The notes under the pieces were generated by a model, which was given only the letters and a program-made list of their open reading frames with translations, did no database searches and was not told where the DNA came from. The position numbers were made by a program, and so were the translations under genes. From NCBI GenBank assembly GCA_027056615.1, contig JALUKJ010000225.1:1-10157 (forward strand): a stretch of 10,157 nt of DNA. The letters are read 5' to 3'. This DNA comes from Campylobacteraceae bacterium (lineage in GTDB: Bacteria; Campylobacterota; Campylobacteria; Campylobacterales; Sulfurovaceae). Positions 1 through 6,333 of the stretch are shown here, one piece after another; position 1 is the stretch's first letter, and each line of letters opens with the position of its first letter.

Positions 1-101
1 AAAAAGAACATTAACACCATAAAAAATGTTTAAAATTTTATTTTCATAATTTTTATTAATCTTTTTAGGAATAATTAATATCCATTTCATTATCTACCCA
101 T

Positions 102-107
102 TATAAT
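102..107 (+). promoter_or_regulatory. Candidate -10 box for mltB
   Basis: TATAAT matches the sigma-70 -10 consensus exactly and lies 30 nt before the mltB ATG, which would give a leader of about 24 nt. No convincing -35 box lies at the usual distance. The upstream region is T/A-rich, as is common for Campylobacterota promoters, which often lack a -35 element. In DNA this AT-rich a chance match is possible. Confidence 0.45.
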
Positions 108-137
108 ACATCTAAACTTAGAACTTGGAATATAATT

Positions 138-1247
138 ATGCAAATCAATAGACTACACTCGCTTACGCTATCCCTACTACTTTTATCTGCATGTAGTAGT
201 AAAATACAGAAGGTTGAACCACAAATAGATACCAATCTAACTATAATCGGAATAGAACAAAATAATGATATTAGCTCTGAAACTATAGAACTCAATGGAG
301 ATTTTGCAGGGAATTATAAATTAATTGATTTTATAGAACGTATGAACAACGAATATCAATTTGATAGAGAATATCTTTACAAACTCTTCTCTAATGCTCA
401 GGATATCAATCAAATTGTTGAACCATGTACAACACGAGACAAAAATGGACAATGTATTATTGAAATCAAGCCTCAAGGTAAATGGGATAGATATAGAGGT
501 ATGTTTATCTATGAAAGAAATATTGAACGGGGTGTAGCATTTTGGGATGAACATGAAGATACATTAAATAGAGCATATCAAGTTTATGGTGTACCTCCTG
601 AATTTATCATAGGTATTTTAGGTGTTGAGACAGCTTATGGTGTTAACTTTGGAAAGAAAAAAGTTATTGATGTTTTAACCTCTAAAGCGATGCTGGGTGA
701 CCGTCGCGAAGATTTTTACACAGGTCAACTTGAAAAATATCTTCTTATGACACGTCAATCAAACCTTGACCCTGCAATACTGATGGGTTCCAATGCAGGA
801 GCTATGGGTTATGGTCAATTTATTGCTAGTTCTTACCTAAGATTTGCCCTTGATTTTAATGAAGATGGAGTTACTGATTTATGGAATGAAGATGATGCTA
901 TTGGTTCTATTGCTAACTATTTTTCTCAGAATGGTTGGGATAGAAATATTAAACAAGTAGCTGTACGAGCAAAATATAAAGGAAACCGTTTTAATAAATT
1001 AGAGACAGGTTATAAAACAAAATATTCACAATCTAAACTAAGAAAAAAATATCATATTGTTCCTCGTCAAAAGCTAGACTATAGAGGTCCTGTTTCACTA
1101 ATTAAACTTCCAAAATATAGTTATGATGAACTCTGGCTAGGTACACATAACTTTAGAGTTATTACAACATACAACCATAGTACTTTTTATGGAATGGCTG
1201 TTTTTCAACTTGGAGAAGCTGTTAAAAACAGAAGATATGGAAAATAG
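138..1247 (+). CDS. mltB: MltB-type lytic murein transglycosylase, lipoprotein
   Basis: This enzyme cleaves the MurNAc-GlcNAc bond of peptidoglycan, leaving 1,6-anhydro ends, at the periplasmic face of an outer or inner membrane. Residues 1-18 are a lipoprotein signal peptide with a lipobox (L16-S17-A18-C19), which supports the chosen ATG even though its Shine-Dalgarno is weak. The SLT_2/MltB domain covers about residues 62-368. The catalytic glutamate is E164 in the GVETAYG motif, and the active-site block GSNAGAMGYGQF follows at 218-228. An EF-hand-like loop with D239, N241, D243 and D247 matches the calcium site known in E. coli Slt35. At 369 residues the length is normal. An insert with C97 and C106 just before the KWDRYR segment could form a disulfide. 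The gene stands alone and converges on the DUF6394 gene. Family assignment is firm; the choice of the name mltB over a paralogue is slightly less so. Confidence 0.93.
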   Translation: MQINRLHSLTLSLLLLSACSSKIQKVEPQIDTNLTIIGIEQNNDISSETIELNGDFAGNYKLIDFIERMNNEYQFDREYLYKLFSNAQDINQIVEPCTTRDKNGQCIIEIKPQGKWDRYRGMFIYERNIERGVAFWDEHEDTLNRAYQVYGVPPEFIIGILGVETAYGVNFGKKKVIDVLTSKAMLGDRREDFYTGQLEKYLLMTRQSNLDPAILMGSNAGAMGYGQFIASSYLRFALDFNEDGVTDLWNEDDAIGSIANYFSQNGWDRNIKQVAVRAKYKGNRFNKLETGYKTKYSQSKLRKKYHIVPRQKLDYRGPVSLIKLPKYSYDELWLGTHNFRVITTYNHSTFYGMAVFQLGEAVKNRRYGK

Positions 1248-1275
1248 AAAAGAAGAGAATTAAAACTCCTCTTTT
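1248..1275. terminator. Possible bidirectional terminator between converging genes
   Basis: The arms AAAAGAAGAG (1248-1257) and CTCCTCTTTT (1266-1275) pair at 9 of 10 positions around an 8-nt loop, starting directly after the mltB stop. The 3' arm ends in TTTT followed by AATTTT, as in an intrinsic terminator for mltB. Read leftward, the same hairpin overlaps the last codons of the DUF6394 gene and ends in an AT-rich run. The stem is AT-rich with one mismatch, so strength is uncertain. Confidence 0.45.
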
Positions 1276-1568
1276 AATTTTGCACTCTCAACAATAGAGA
1301 TAACAAGGGTGTAAATATTTGCAATAATTGCACCTACCACAAGCCCCACCATTAAATCGTGATGACTCTCAATATTTCCAAACTCAAAAATAATGAACGC
1401 AGGAATTAAGTGTAAATCAGCTACTAAAGAACCTGCTAAAAGTTCAGCTGCTAGAAGATTTCTTACACCTAATTTCAAAATACTAGAAATAAAGTTAATA
1501 CTTGCTGCTGCAAAAATAGCTGCACCAGAGTGTTCAAAAATGAATGCTACTGAAGTGGTTAAGCTCAT
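1260..1568 (-). CDS. DUF6394-like small membrane protein, possibly 5'-truncated by an amber codon
   Basis: This 102-residue hydrophobic protein has likely membrane segments near residues 16-31, 44-62 and 73-94. The block LKLGVRNLLAAELLAGSLVA followed by DLHLIP recalls the uncharacterised DUF6394 family of Campylobacterota and Desulfuromonadota; this comes from memory, not a search. No function is known. The ATG at 1568 has no visible Shine-Dalgarno and cuts into what should be the first membrane helix. Upstream in the same frame lie GKVFYIFFAL codons, then TAG at 1601-1599, then AAT and an ATG at 1607-1605. That ATG overlaps the secF stop as TGATG, the same coupling seen between secD and secF. 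The ancestral protein was therefore probably 115 residues, with a nonsense change at codon 3. It could now be translated from the internal ATG, or be inactive. It is the last gene of the yajC-secD-secF operon. Confidence 0.7.
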   Translation of the reverse strand: MSLTTSVAFIFEHSGAAIFAAASINFISSILKLGVRNLLAAELLAGSLVADLHLIPAFIIFEFGNIESHHDLMVGLVVGAIIANIYTLVISIVESAKLKEEF

Positions 1569-1606
1569 TAGGGCAAAAAATATATAGAAAACCTTGCCCT
1601 AATTCA

Positions 1607-2581
1607 TCACATGGTTCCATGTTCATACATGGCACGCATCTTCTCTTTCTCTTTCTCTCGTTTTGCTTTTTTCGCTTCATTTGCTCTAAACTCTTCAATA
1701 GAAAAGTTTAACCACATTAAGATTGGTGAAGCAACAAAAATAGAGGAGTAAGTACCCACAACTACACCAACCAAAAGTGTAAAGGAGAAACCTTTAAGTG
1801 CCTCTCCACCAAATAGGTAAAGAGTTAATACAACAAAAAATGTGGTAAGAGAAGTCAAAGTTGTACGTGAAAGAGTACGTGTAACTGACTCATCAATAAC
1901 ATCACCTAAGTTAGTAGATTTAATTGTTCTAATTCCATCTCTAATACGGTCAAAGACAATCACAGTATCGTTTAGAGAGTACCCCAAAATAGTCAAAATA
2001 GCAGCTAAAATAGGTAAGTTGACATCTATTTGAGTCAATGCTAAAGCTCCTGTAGCAATAGTAACATCGTGAATAAGTGCCATAACAGAAGCTAGAGCAA
2101 AACGCCACTCAAATCGAAAAGAGATATAGATTAAGATTCCAATAATAGAGAGTACCATTGCCATAAGACCTTGTGTACGGAGTTCATCTCCAACAGCAGG
2201 TCCTACCATATCGACACCTCTAACTTTAAATTTACCTGTACCATCTAAAATTTTTCTCATCTTATCACTAACATCAGAATCAACACTCTTTGTAGTGCTT
2301 TTAGTACGAATAGCAATCTCACTATCTGAACCAAAGAAAGTAACTGTTGCCCCCTCATACGATTTAACCTTTGAGAGTGCTTCTCGTACTTTATGAATAG
2401 GAGCTTTACCCTCATATTTTACTTGAACAATAGTACCACCTGCAAAGTCAATACCATAGTTAAGACCTTTAGTTGCAATAAGTACAATAGAAGCAATAAT
2501 CATTAAAATAGAGAAAGTTCCTACTTTTTTTGCATTGCTCATAAAGCCTATAATGGGCTGGTTATGTTTAAATACTTCCAT
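1607..2581 (-). CDS. secF: Protein translocase subunit SecF
   Basis: SecF pairs with SecD in the inner membrane and uses the proton gradient to pull proteins through SecYEG from the periplasmic side. At 324 residues it matches the usual length (E. coli 323). TM1 lies near residues 20-37, followed by the family motif GIDFAGGT (43-50). A small periplasmic domain spans about 50-135, and five more membrane helices run from about 136 to 293. The conserved GYSLNDTVIVFDRIRD block is at 200-215, with D205 and D211. The C-terminal tail (about 298-320) is highly charged, rich in Lys, Glu and Arg, and probably cytoplasmic. Its ATG overlaps the secD stop by one base (TAATG), which implies translational coupling and 1:1 production. 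The gene ends in TGATG, overlapping the ancestral start of the DUF6394 gene. Confidence 0.97.
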   Translation of the reverse strand: MEVFKHNQPIIGFMSNAKKVGTFSILMIIASIVLIATKGLNYGIDFAGGTIVQVKYEGKAPIHKVREALSKVKSYEGATVTFFGSDSEIAIRTKSTTKSVDSDVSDKMRKILDGTGKFKVRGVDMVGPAVGDELRTQGLMAMVLSIIGILIYISFRFEWRFALASVMALIHDVTIATGALALTQIDVNLPILAAILTILGYSLNDTVIVFDRIRDGIRTIKSTNLGDVIDESVTRTLSRTTLTSLTTFFVVLTLYLFGGEALKGFSFTLLVGVVVGTYSSIFVASPILMWLNFSIEEFRANEAKKAKREKEKEKMRAMYEHGTM

Positions 2582-4167
2582 TATTTAGCTCCTTTGTTTT
2601 GTTTAATACCAAACCAATAGTTTAGTCTGTTCTTATCTATCTTAGGAAGCAACCACTGGTAGATTCCATGTGTACCTAAAATTGCTGTTAACATTGAAGC
2701 TAAAATACCAATACTCATGGTTAATGCAAACCCTTTAATAGGTCCTGTTCCATAAGCGAAAAGTACCACAGAGGCAATAAGTGTTGTAACATTTGCATCC
2801 CAAATAGCAGTAAAGGCATTATTATACCCCTGTTCAATCGCTTTAGTAATGGAACTTCCTTCATGAAGTAGCTCTCTAATACGCTCATTGATAATAACGT
2901 TTGCATCAACAGCCATACCAACAGTAAGTACAATCCCTGCCATACCTGGAAGAGTCAATGTTGCACCTGCAAGTGACATAATGGCTAAGAGTAAAAAGAG
3001 GTTAGCCACCAACGCTACATTGGCAATTACCCCTGCCATTCCATAATAGAGTACCATAAAGATAATTACCAAAACAAAACCAACTACTAAAGCAATAGAA
3101 GAGGCTTTAATATTGTCTGCCCCAAGGCTAGGTCCTACACTTCGTTTCTCTTCCACTTGGACAGGAGCAAGTAATGAACCTGAACGAAGAGCAATAGCAA
3201 CATCATTTGCCTCTTGTGGGGTAAAGTTACCTGTAATTTGAACTCGACCACCACCAATACGCTGAACAATATTTGGAGCAGTATAGACCTCATCATCTAA
3301 AACAACAGCCATACGTTTACCAACTGATTTTCCTGTAAAGTCACCAAAAATCTTTGAGCCTTGACTATCTAAAGTAAAGTTTACAAGAGGTCGATTTGTT
3401 TTTCTCTCATATCCTACTTTGGCATCAGTTAACATAGAACCATCTAAAATAGGAATCGAGGAGAGAAGATACTTTTTATCTTTTTCTGAGACATCAGGTA
3501 AGATAATATCTCCAAAACTTTTCGCTTCAGCTTGTGTCATACTATAGACTCTATTGGCTCTATCTTCATCAACTGCCATCATCTGTAGGTGAGCTGCTTT
3601 AGCAATTAAAGCTCTAATACGTTGCTCCTCTTGGGCTGTTTTAACACCTGGTATCTCCACCAAGATTTTATCTTCACCCTGTTTTGCAACGGTTGGTTCT
3701 GCAAGTCCAAACATATTTAGACGGGTTCTAATAGTATCAACAGCTTGGTCAATGGCATGTTTCTCAGTCTCCTTTGCCATCTTTTGGCTAAGTGAGAGAG
3801 CATAATGACTCCCCTTTTTTGTTAAAATAATATCTTTAAAATCTTTAGCTAGAAGTTTGTCAACTTTTGGAATATCATCTTCATCTAAGACTTCAAACGA
3901 AACCAAATCATTATCAATTTTCAAATCATCAAAAACAATATCATCATTTTCAAGAACGTACTTTACACTTGTTCCAATAGATTTTAGTTTTGACTCTAAT
4001 GCCACCTCTGTTTTGACAGAGAGTAACATGTGTAACCCACCTTGAAGGTCAAGCCCCAAGGTAATCTTTTTGCCACTATCACTCTGCGTTAAGCTTGGAA
4101 TGGAAAAAACTACTCCAAAAATAAATGCAAAAGCAAAAATGACAACTCTATAATTTAAAGTTCCCAT
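2581..4167 (-). CDS. secD: Protein translocase subunit SecD
   Basis: SecD is the larger partner of SecF in the proton-driven SecDF motor that completes export after SecA/SecYEG. The 528-residue protein has TM1 at about 8-25, the SecD motif GLDLQGGLHMLL at 38-49, and a large periplasmic region (about 50-350) holding the P1 head and base. The base includes AVDTIRTRLNMFGLAEPTV at 142-160. Five membrane helices follow from about 355 to 505. The proton-relay block GMAVDANVIINERIRE (417-432) carries D421, equivalent to the essential E. coli D519. The protein is somewhat shorter than E. coli SecD (615), through a smaller periplasmic head, as is usual in this group. Its start lies three bases after the yajC stop and its own stop overlaps secF, so yajC-secD-secF is one transcription unit. 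Confidence 0.97.
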   Translation of the reverse strand: MGTLNYRVVIFAFAFIFGVVFSIPSLTQSDSGKKITLGLDLQGGLHMLLSVKTEVALESKLKSIGTSVKYVLENDDIVFDDLKIDNDLVSFEVLDEDDIPKVDKLLAKDFKDIILTKKGSHYALSLSQKMAKETEKHAIDQAVDTIRTRLNMFGLAEPTVAKQGEDKILVEIPGVKTAQEEQRIRALIAKAAHLQMMAVDEDRANRVYSMTQAEAKSFGDIILPDVSEKDKKYLLSSIPILDGSMLTDAKVGYERKTNRPLVNFTLDSQGSKIFGDFTGKSVGKRMAVVLDDEVYTAPNIVQRIGGGRVQITGNFTPQEANDVAIALRSGSLLAPVQVEEKRSVGPSLGADNIKASSIALVVGFVLVIIFMVLYYGMAGVIANVALVANLFLLLAIMSLAGATLTLPGMAGIVLTVGMAVDANVIINERIRELLHEGSSITKAIEQGYNNAFTAIWDANVTTLIASVVLFAYGTGPIKGFALTMSIGILASMLTAILGTHGIYQWLLPKIDKNRLNYWFGIKQNKGAK

Positions 4168-4170
4168 CGC

Positions 4171-4431
4171 TTACGCTTCTACCTTTCTATTGACAAATGC
4201 TTTGTCAAGTTTAACAATTGATGTATCGTTCAGTTTGATTTTGATAAAATCCTCTTCAACTTTTACAACTTCTGCAAAAAGTCCACCTGTGGTAACGATT
4301 TTATCACCCTTTTTAAGGGCTTCAAGCATGGCTTGATGCTCTTTTTGTTGCTTCTGCTGAGGTCGAATAATTAGAAAGTAAAAAATACCAAATAAAAAGA
4401 TAAGTGGCAGAAATTGTCCTATTGATTGCAT
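4171..4431 (-). CDS. yajC: Sec translocon accessory subunit YajC
   Basis: YajC is a small single-span membrane protein that co-purifies with SecDF and YidC; its exact task is unsettled. The 86-residue product has one membrane helix at about 6-22, then the hallmark RPQQKQQKEH (23-32). A small C-terminal domain includes KKGDKIVTTGGLFAEVVKVE (40-59), as in all YajC proteins. The ATG is preceded by AAAGGA seven bases upstream, within a palindrome shared with the diverging lnt gene. It leads the operon yajC-secD-secF-DUF6394. The operon promoter must lie inside the 5' part of lnt, because only 12 nt separate the two start codons. Confidence 0.96.
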   Translation of the reverse strand: MQSIGQFLPLIFLFGIFYFLIIRPQQKQQKEHQAMLEALKKGDKIVTTGGLFAEVVKVEEDFIKIKLNDTSIVKLDKAFVNRKVEA

Positions 4432-4444
4432 AAAGGAATCCTTT
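4432..4444. promoter_or_regulatory. Palindromic double Shine-Dalgarno shared by yajC and lnt
   Basis: AAAGGAATCCTTT is a perfect 6+1+6 palindrome. On the plus strand AAAGGA (4432-4437) sits six bases before TTG at 4444, the preferred lnt start. On the minus strand AAAGGA (4444-4439) sits seven bases before the yajC ATG at 4431. One 13-bp site thus gives each diverging gene a well-spaced ribosome binding site, and it decides the lnt start. Confidence 0.6.
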
Positions 4445-5790
4445 TGAGTTTATATAATAAAAAATTTAAAGCGTATTTTACCACTAACAAGATAACACGA
4501 GGCTTTTTAGTTGCCTTACTTAGTTCAGGAGCAATGTACCTAGATTGGTTTGGATTTGTTAATCCACTTGTTAATACTATTTTAGGGATTTTGACATTTT
4601 ATTTGCTACTACAAGCTGATAGAAAAATTTGGTTTTGGTCTGGCTTTTTTATAGGTATTTTATGGTTTTGGTGGATTTCAATAAGTTTTAAAAGTTATGG
4701 TTTTGCATGGGCGACTCCTATTGGTATACTTATTACAGCCACTATTTATGGGGTTATCTTTTTATTTTTAGCTTCTGTTGCAGATTATGCAAGTAAATTA
4801 GCGAGGCTAAAGCCATCGGTTCCAAATATTCCATCTTCATTTTCGGAATCAGAGGCTTCAGCCCCGAACAAAATGTTGCTAACTCTTATAGTAAAAGCAA
4901 TAGCTCTACTTCTATTATCATATATTCACCCTTTAGGTTTTGATTGGTTTAAACCTGAACTCATTTTTACCAATAGCTATATTAGTATTGAAAAATGGCA
5001 ATTTGCTTTAGTTTTAGCCTCTATTGTTTTAACGCTTTACAAAAAACAACTTCTCTATCTTCTTCTTATTTTAGGAGCATACCCTTACACTTCACATTTT
5101 CATAAAGAAGAAGCAGTTGACCCAACTATTGAGGTAACTAACTTTCATATAAATGTTATTGATAAATGGAAGCCAGAACTACAACAAAAGCATATTAACT
5201 CTGTCTTTAGTAGCATTGATAAAGCAATAAAAGATAAAAAATCTATAGTCATCTTACCTGAATCTATCTTTGCACTCTTTTTAAATCGACAACCTGTTTT
5301 GATGGAAGGACTACAGCAACGTTCTTATAAGATTGATATTGTTTTAGGTGCGTTATATCTTGATGGTAAAGTACCTAGAAACTCTACTTATATTTTTAGT
5401 AAAGGTGACTATAAAGTAGCCAATAAAGTTGTTCTTGTTCCATTTGGAGAGGCAAACCCTCTGCCAAAATTTATGAGTTCATGGATTAATGAGCTATTTT
5501 TTGATGGAGCGCCTGATTATGTTGCAGACAAAGAGCCTACTGATTACACACTACATGGAAAAACTTATAGAAATGCCATCTGTTATGAAGCCTGTTCAGA
5601 AACTCTCTATAAAGGTAGCCCTAAAAATATGATTGTTATCTCCAATGATGGTTGGGTTGTTCCTTCTATTGAACCTACCCAACAGAAAATACTACTTCAA
5701 TATTATTCTAAAAAATATGGAACAACTATATATCACTCTATTAATATGTCTAAATCATATATTATTCAAAATGGAAAAGTTGTTAAATGA
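4444..5790 (+). CDS. lnt: Apolipoprotein N-acyltransferase (Lnt)
   Basis: Lnt transfers an acyl chain from phospholipid to the N-terminal cysteine of apolipoproteins in the inner membrane, the last step of lipoprotein maturation. I chose TTG at 4444 (448 residues) because AAAGGA lies six bases upstream; an in-frame TTG at 4426 overlaps yajC and lacks one. Several membrane helices occupy about residues 20-215, followed by a periplasmic nitrilase-fold domain from about 230. The catalytic triad is visible: E273 in LPES, K328 before VVLVPFGE and C380 in ICYEAC, matching E. coli E267/K335/C387. The usual C-terminal membrane helix after the nitrilase domain is missing; as I recall, Campylobacter Lnt is similarly short. 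Residues 120-141 are encoded by an inserted palindrome described separately. The stop overlaps yidD by four bases (ATGA). Confidence 0.9.
   Translation: MSLYNKKFKAYFTTNKITRGFLVALLSSGAMYLDWFGFVNPLVNTILGILTFYLLLQADRKIWFWSGFFIGILWFWWISISFKSYGFAWATPIGILITATIYGVIFLFLASVADYASKLARLKPSVPNIPSSFSESEASAPNKMLLTLIVKAIALLLLSYIHPLGFDWFKPELIFTNSYISIEKWQFALVLASIVLTLYKKQLLYLLLILGAYPYTSHFHKEEAVDPTIEVTNFHINVIDKWKPELQQKHINSVFSSIDKAIKDKKSIVILPESIFALFLNRQPVLMEGLQQRSYKIDIVLGALYLDGKVPRNSTYIFSKGDYKVANKVVLVPFGEANPLPKFMSSWINELFFDGAPDYVADKEPTDYTLHGKTYRNAICYEACSETLYKGSPKNMIVISNDGWVVPSIEPTQQKILLQYYSKKYGTTIYHSINMSKSYIIQNGKVVK
4454..4459 (-). promoter_or_regulatory. Candidate -10 box for the yajC-secDF operon
   Basis: Read leftward this is TATTAT inside TTTTTTATTATATAAAC, about 22 nt before the yajC ATG and preceded by a T-rich stretch. 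It lies inside the start of lnt, the only place a close promoter could be given the 12-nt gap. No -35 box is evident. The plus strand here reads TATAAT, but that is downstream of the lnt start codon. Tentative. Confidence 0.3.
4802..4866. repeat. In-frame imperfect palindromic element inside lnt
   Basis: Arms at 4802-4826 and 4842-4866 are inverted repeats matching at 18 of 25 positions around a 15-nt centre. Each arm contains its own small hairpin, GGCT-AA-AGCC (4805-4814) and GGCT-TC-AGCC (4854-4863), and ATTCC/GGAAT pair further in. About half of the bases are G or C, against roughly a third in the flanking gene. The 65 bp are read without a stop as a polar, Pro/Ser-rich peptide (PSVPNIPSSFSESEASAP) between hydrophobic helices, in a place where Lnt proteins normally have a short loop. 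The structure resembles a mobile palindromic repeat, like the protein-coding Rickettsia palindromic elements, that landed in a tolerant loop. I cannot see a second copy in this window, so repeat status is inferred. Confidence 0.6.
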
Positions 5791-6116
5791 ATATTAAAAA
5801 GTTTTTTATAGCCCCAATTAATGGCTACCAATATATCTCAAAAATGTTACCTGCCTCATGTCGCTACTACCCTACCTGTTCAGAGTATGCAAAGTGGCAA
5901 TTTGAAACCAATAGAGTTGATAAAGCTTTAATGCAAAGTACACTTAGAATCTTACGCTGTAATCAACTTTTTGCAGGGGGGATTGATTATCCTGTTGTAA
6001 AAGTTGAGCCTCCAAAAGTTTTACAAAAGTGTAACCATGATTTTCAAGTTAAATATTGGTTTTTTCCTAAAGAGAGTGGGAAATATTATGTAATAAAAGA
6101 CCATTTGAGTAATTGA
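5787..6116 (+). CDS. yidD: Membrane protein insertion efficiency factor YidD
   Basis: YidD is a small membrane-associated protein that helps the YidC insertase place proteins in the inner membrane. The family signature is clear: an amphipathic N-terminus with INGYQYISKML, then CRYYPTCSEYA at 25-35, with C25 and C31, followed by a helix and RCNQLFAGGIDYP (57-69). A C-terminal extension of about 40 residues (to 109) goes beyond the shortest family members. It contains C82 and an aromatic stretch, YWFF at 90-93. The gene starts in a four-base ATGA overlap with lnt, so the two are translationally coupled. In many bacteria yidD sits with yidC, rnpA and rpmH; here it is with lnt and opposite secDF-yajC, still a membrane-protein biogenesis setting. 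After it, 263 bp hold no gene, only nested repeats. Confidence 0.92.
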   Translation: MNIKKFFIAPINGYQYISKMLPASCRYYPTCSEYAKWQFETNRVDKALMQSTLRILRCNQLFAGGIDYPVVKVEPPKVLQKCNHDFQVKYWFFPKESGKYYVIKDHLSN

Positions 6117-6161
6117 ATTACACGATTTATTCACGATTAATATTAGTTGTGGCAGAATGTC

Positions 6162-6167
6162 TAAAAT
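6162..6167 (+). promoter_or_regulatory. Possible former -10 box of pyrC, separated by insertions
   Basis: TAAAAT is one base off the -10 consensus. If the flanking 9-bp repeat marks an insertion, the empty site would have read TAAAAT, then ATTACTT, then the pyrC Shine-Dalgarno, placing this box about 25 nt before the pyrC ATG. It now lies 212 nt upstream. No -35 box is obvious. The functional claim is inference. Confidence 0.25.
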
Positions 6168-6197
6168 ATTACTTATTTGCTCGTTCCCAACGAGGAC

Positions 6198-6333
6198 GTA
6201 AATGCCATTGAATTAAGCCCAAATCCTGTAGGTTCGATTTTATCGAACAAAAAATTGAAGCCTATAAAACAATCCGTTCGATGAAATCGAACCTACAGTT
6301 TTTGAATATTTATTCCTTAATTCATTGGCATTG
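6198..6333. mobile_element. Inner MITE-like element with 17-bp inverted ends and 8-bp target duplication
   Basis: The left end AATGCCATTGAATTAAG (6201-6217) and the right end read in reverse, AATGCCAATGAATTAAG (6332-6316), match at 16 of 17 positions. ACGAGGAC stands on both sides (6190-6197 and 6334-6341) in direct orientation and interrupts the centre of the outer palindrome, as expected for an insertion with an 8-bp duplication (9 of 10 if extended). The element is about 136 bp, non-coding, and contains a complete REPIN. I cannot name the parent insertion sequence. The left end has two or three extra bases before the repeat, so the exact boundary is uncertain. Confidence 0.55.
6226..6298 (+). 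repeat. REPIN copy 1: two GTAG-footed hairpins in inverted orientation
   Basis: CTGTAG followed by the hairpin GTTCGAT-TTT-ATCGAAC occupies 6226-6248. Its inverted partner GTTCGAT-GAA-ATCGAAC followed by CTACAG occupies 6276-6298. The two 23-bp ends match at 22 positions, with a 27-bp linker. A GTAG tetranucleotide at the foot of a short palindrome is the signature of REP sequences mobilised by REP-associated tyrosine transposases (RAYTs), and two inverted REPs make a REPIN. The second copy is at 10072-10144. No RAYT gene lies in this window. Confidence 0.75.

Noticed and set aside
7..40. Hairpin AACATT/AATGTT followed by an AT-rich run at the left edge as a terminator of an upstream gene.
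   Set aside because: The stem is only 6 bp of mostly A/T with a 12-nt loop, and no gene end is visible in the window.
4426..4443. Longer lnt start at TTG 4426 adding six residues.
   Set aside because: It overlaps the yajC start codon region and has no Shine-Dalgarno at proper spacing, while TTG 4444 has AAAGGA six bases upstream.
4453..4458. TATAAT on the plus strand as the lnt promoter.
   Set aside because: It lies downstream of the lnt start codon, and a transcript from it would lack the first membrane helix region and its ribosome binding site.
6226..6298. CRISPR-like or integron attC-like repeat.
   Set aside because: There are only two hairpin units, inverted rather than direct, with no regular spacers, no cas genes and no integrase. 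The GTAG feet fit REP sequences better.
6276..6303. REPIN right hairpin followed by TTTTT as an intrinsic terminator.
   Set aside because: The T-run starts six bases after the stem, beyond the CTACAG foot, and the stem is short. Some effect on RNA ends is possible but it is not a canonical terminator.
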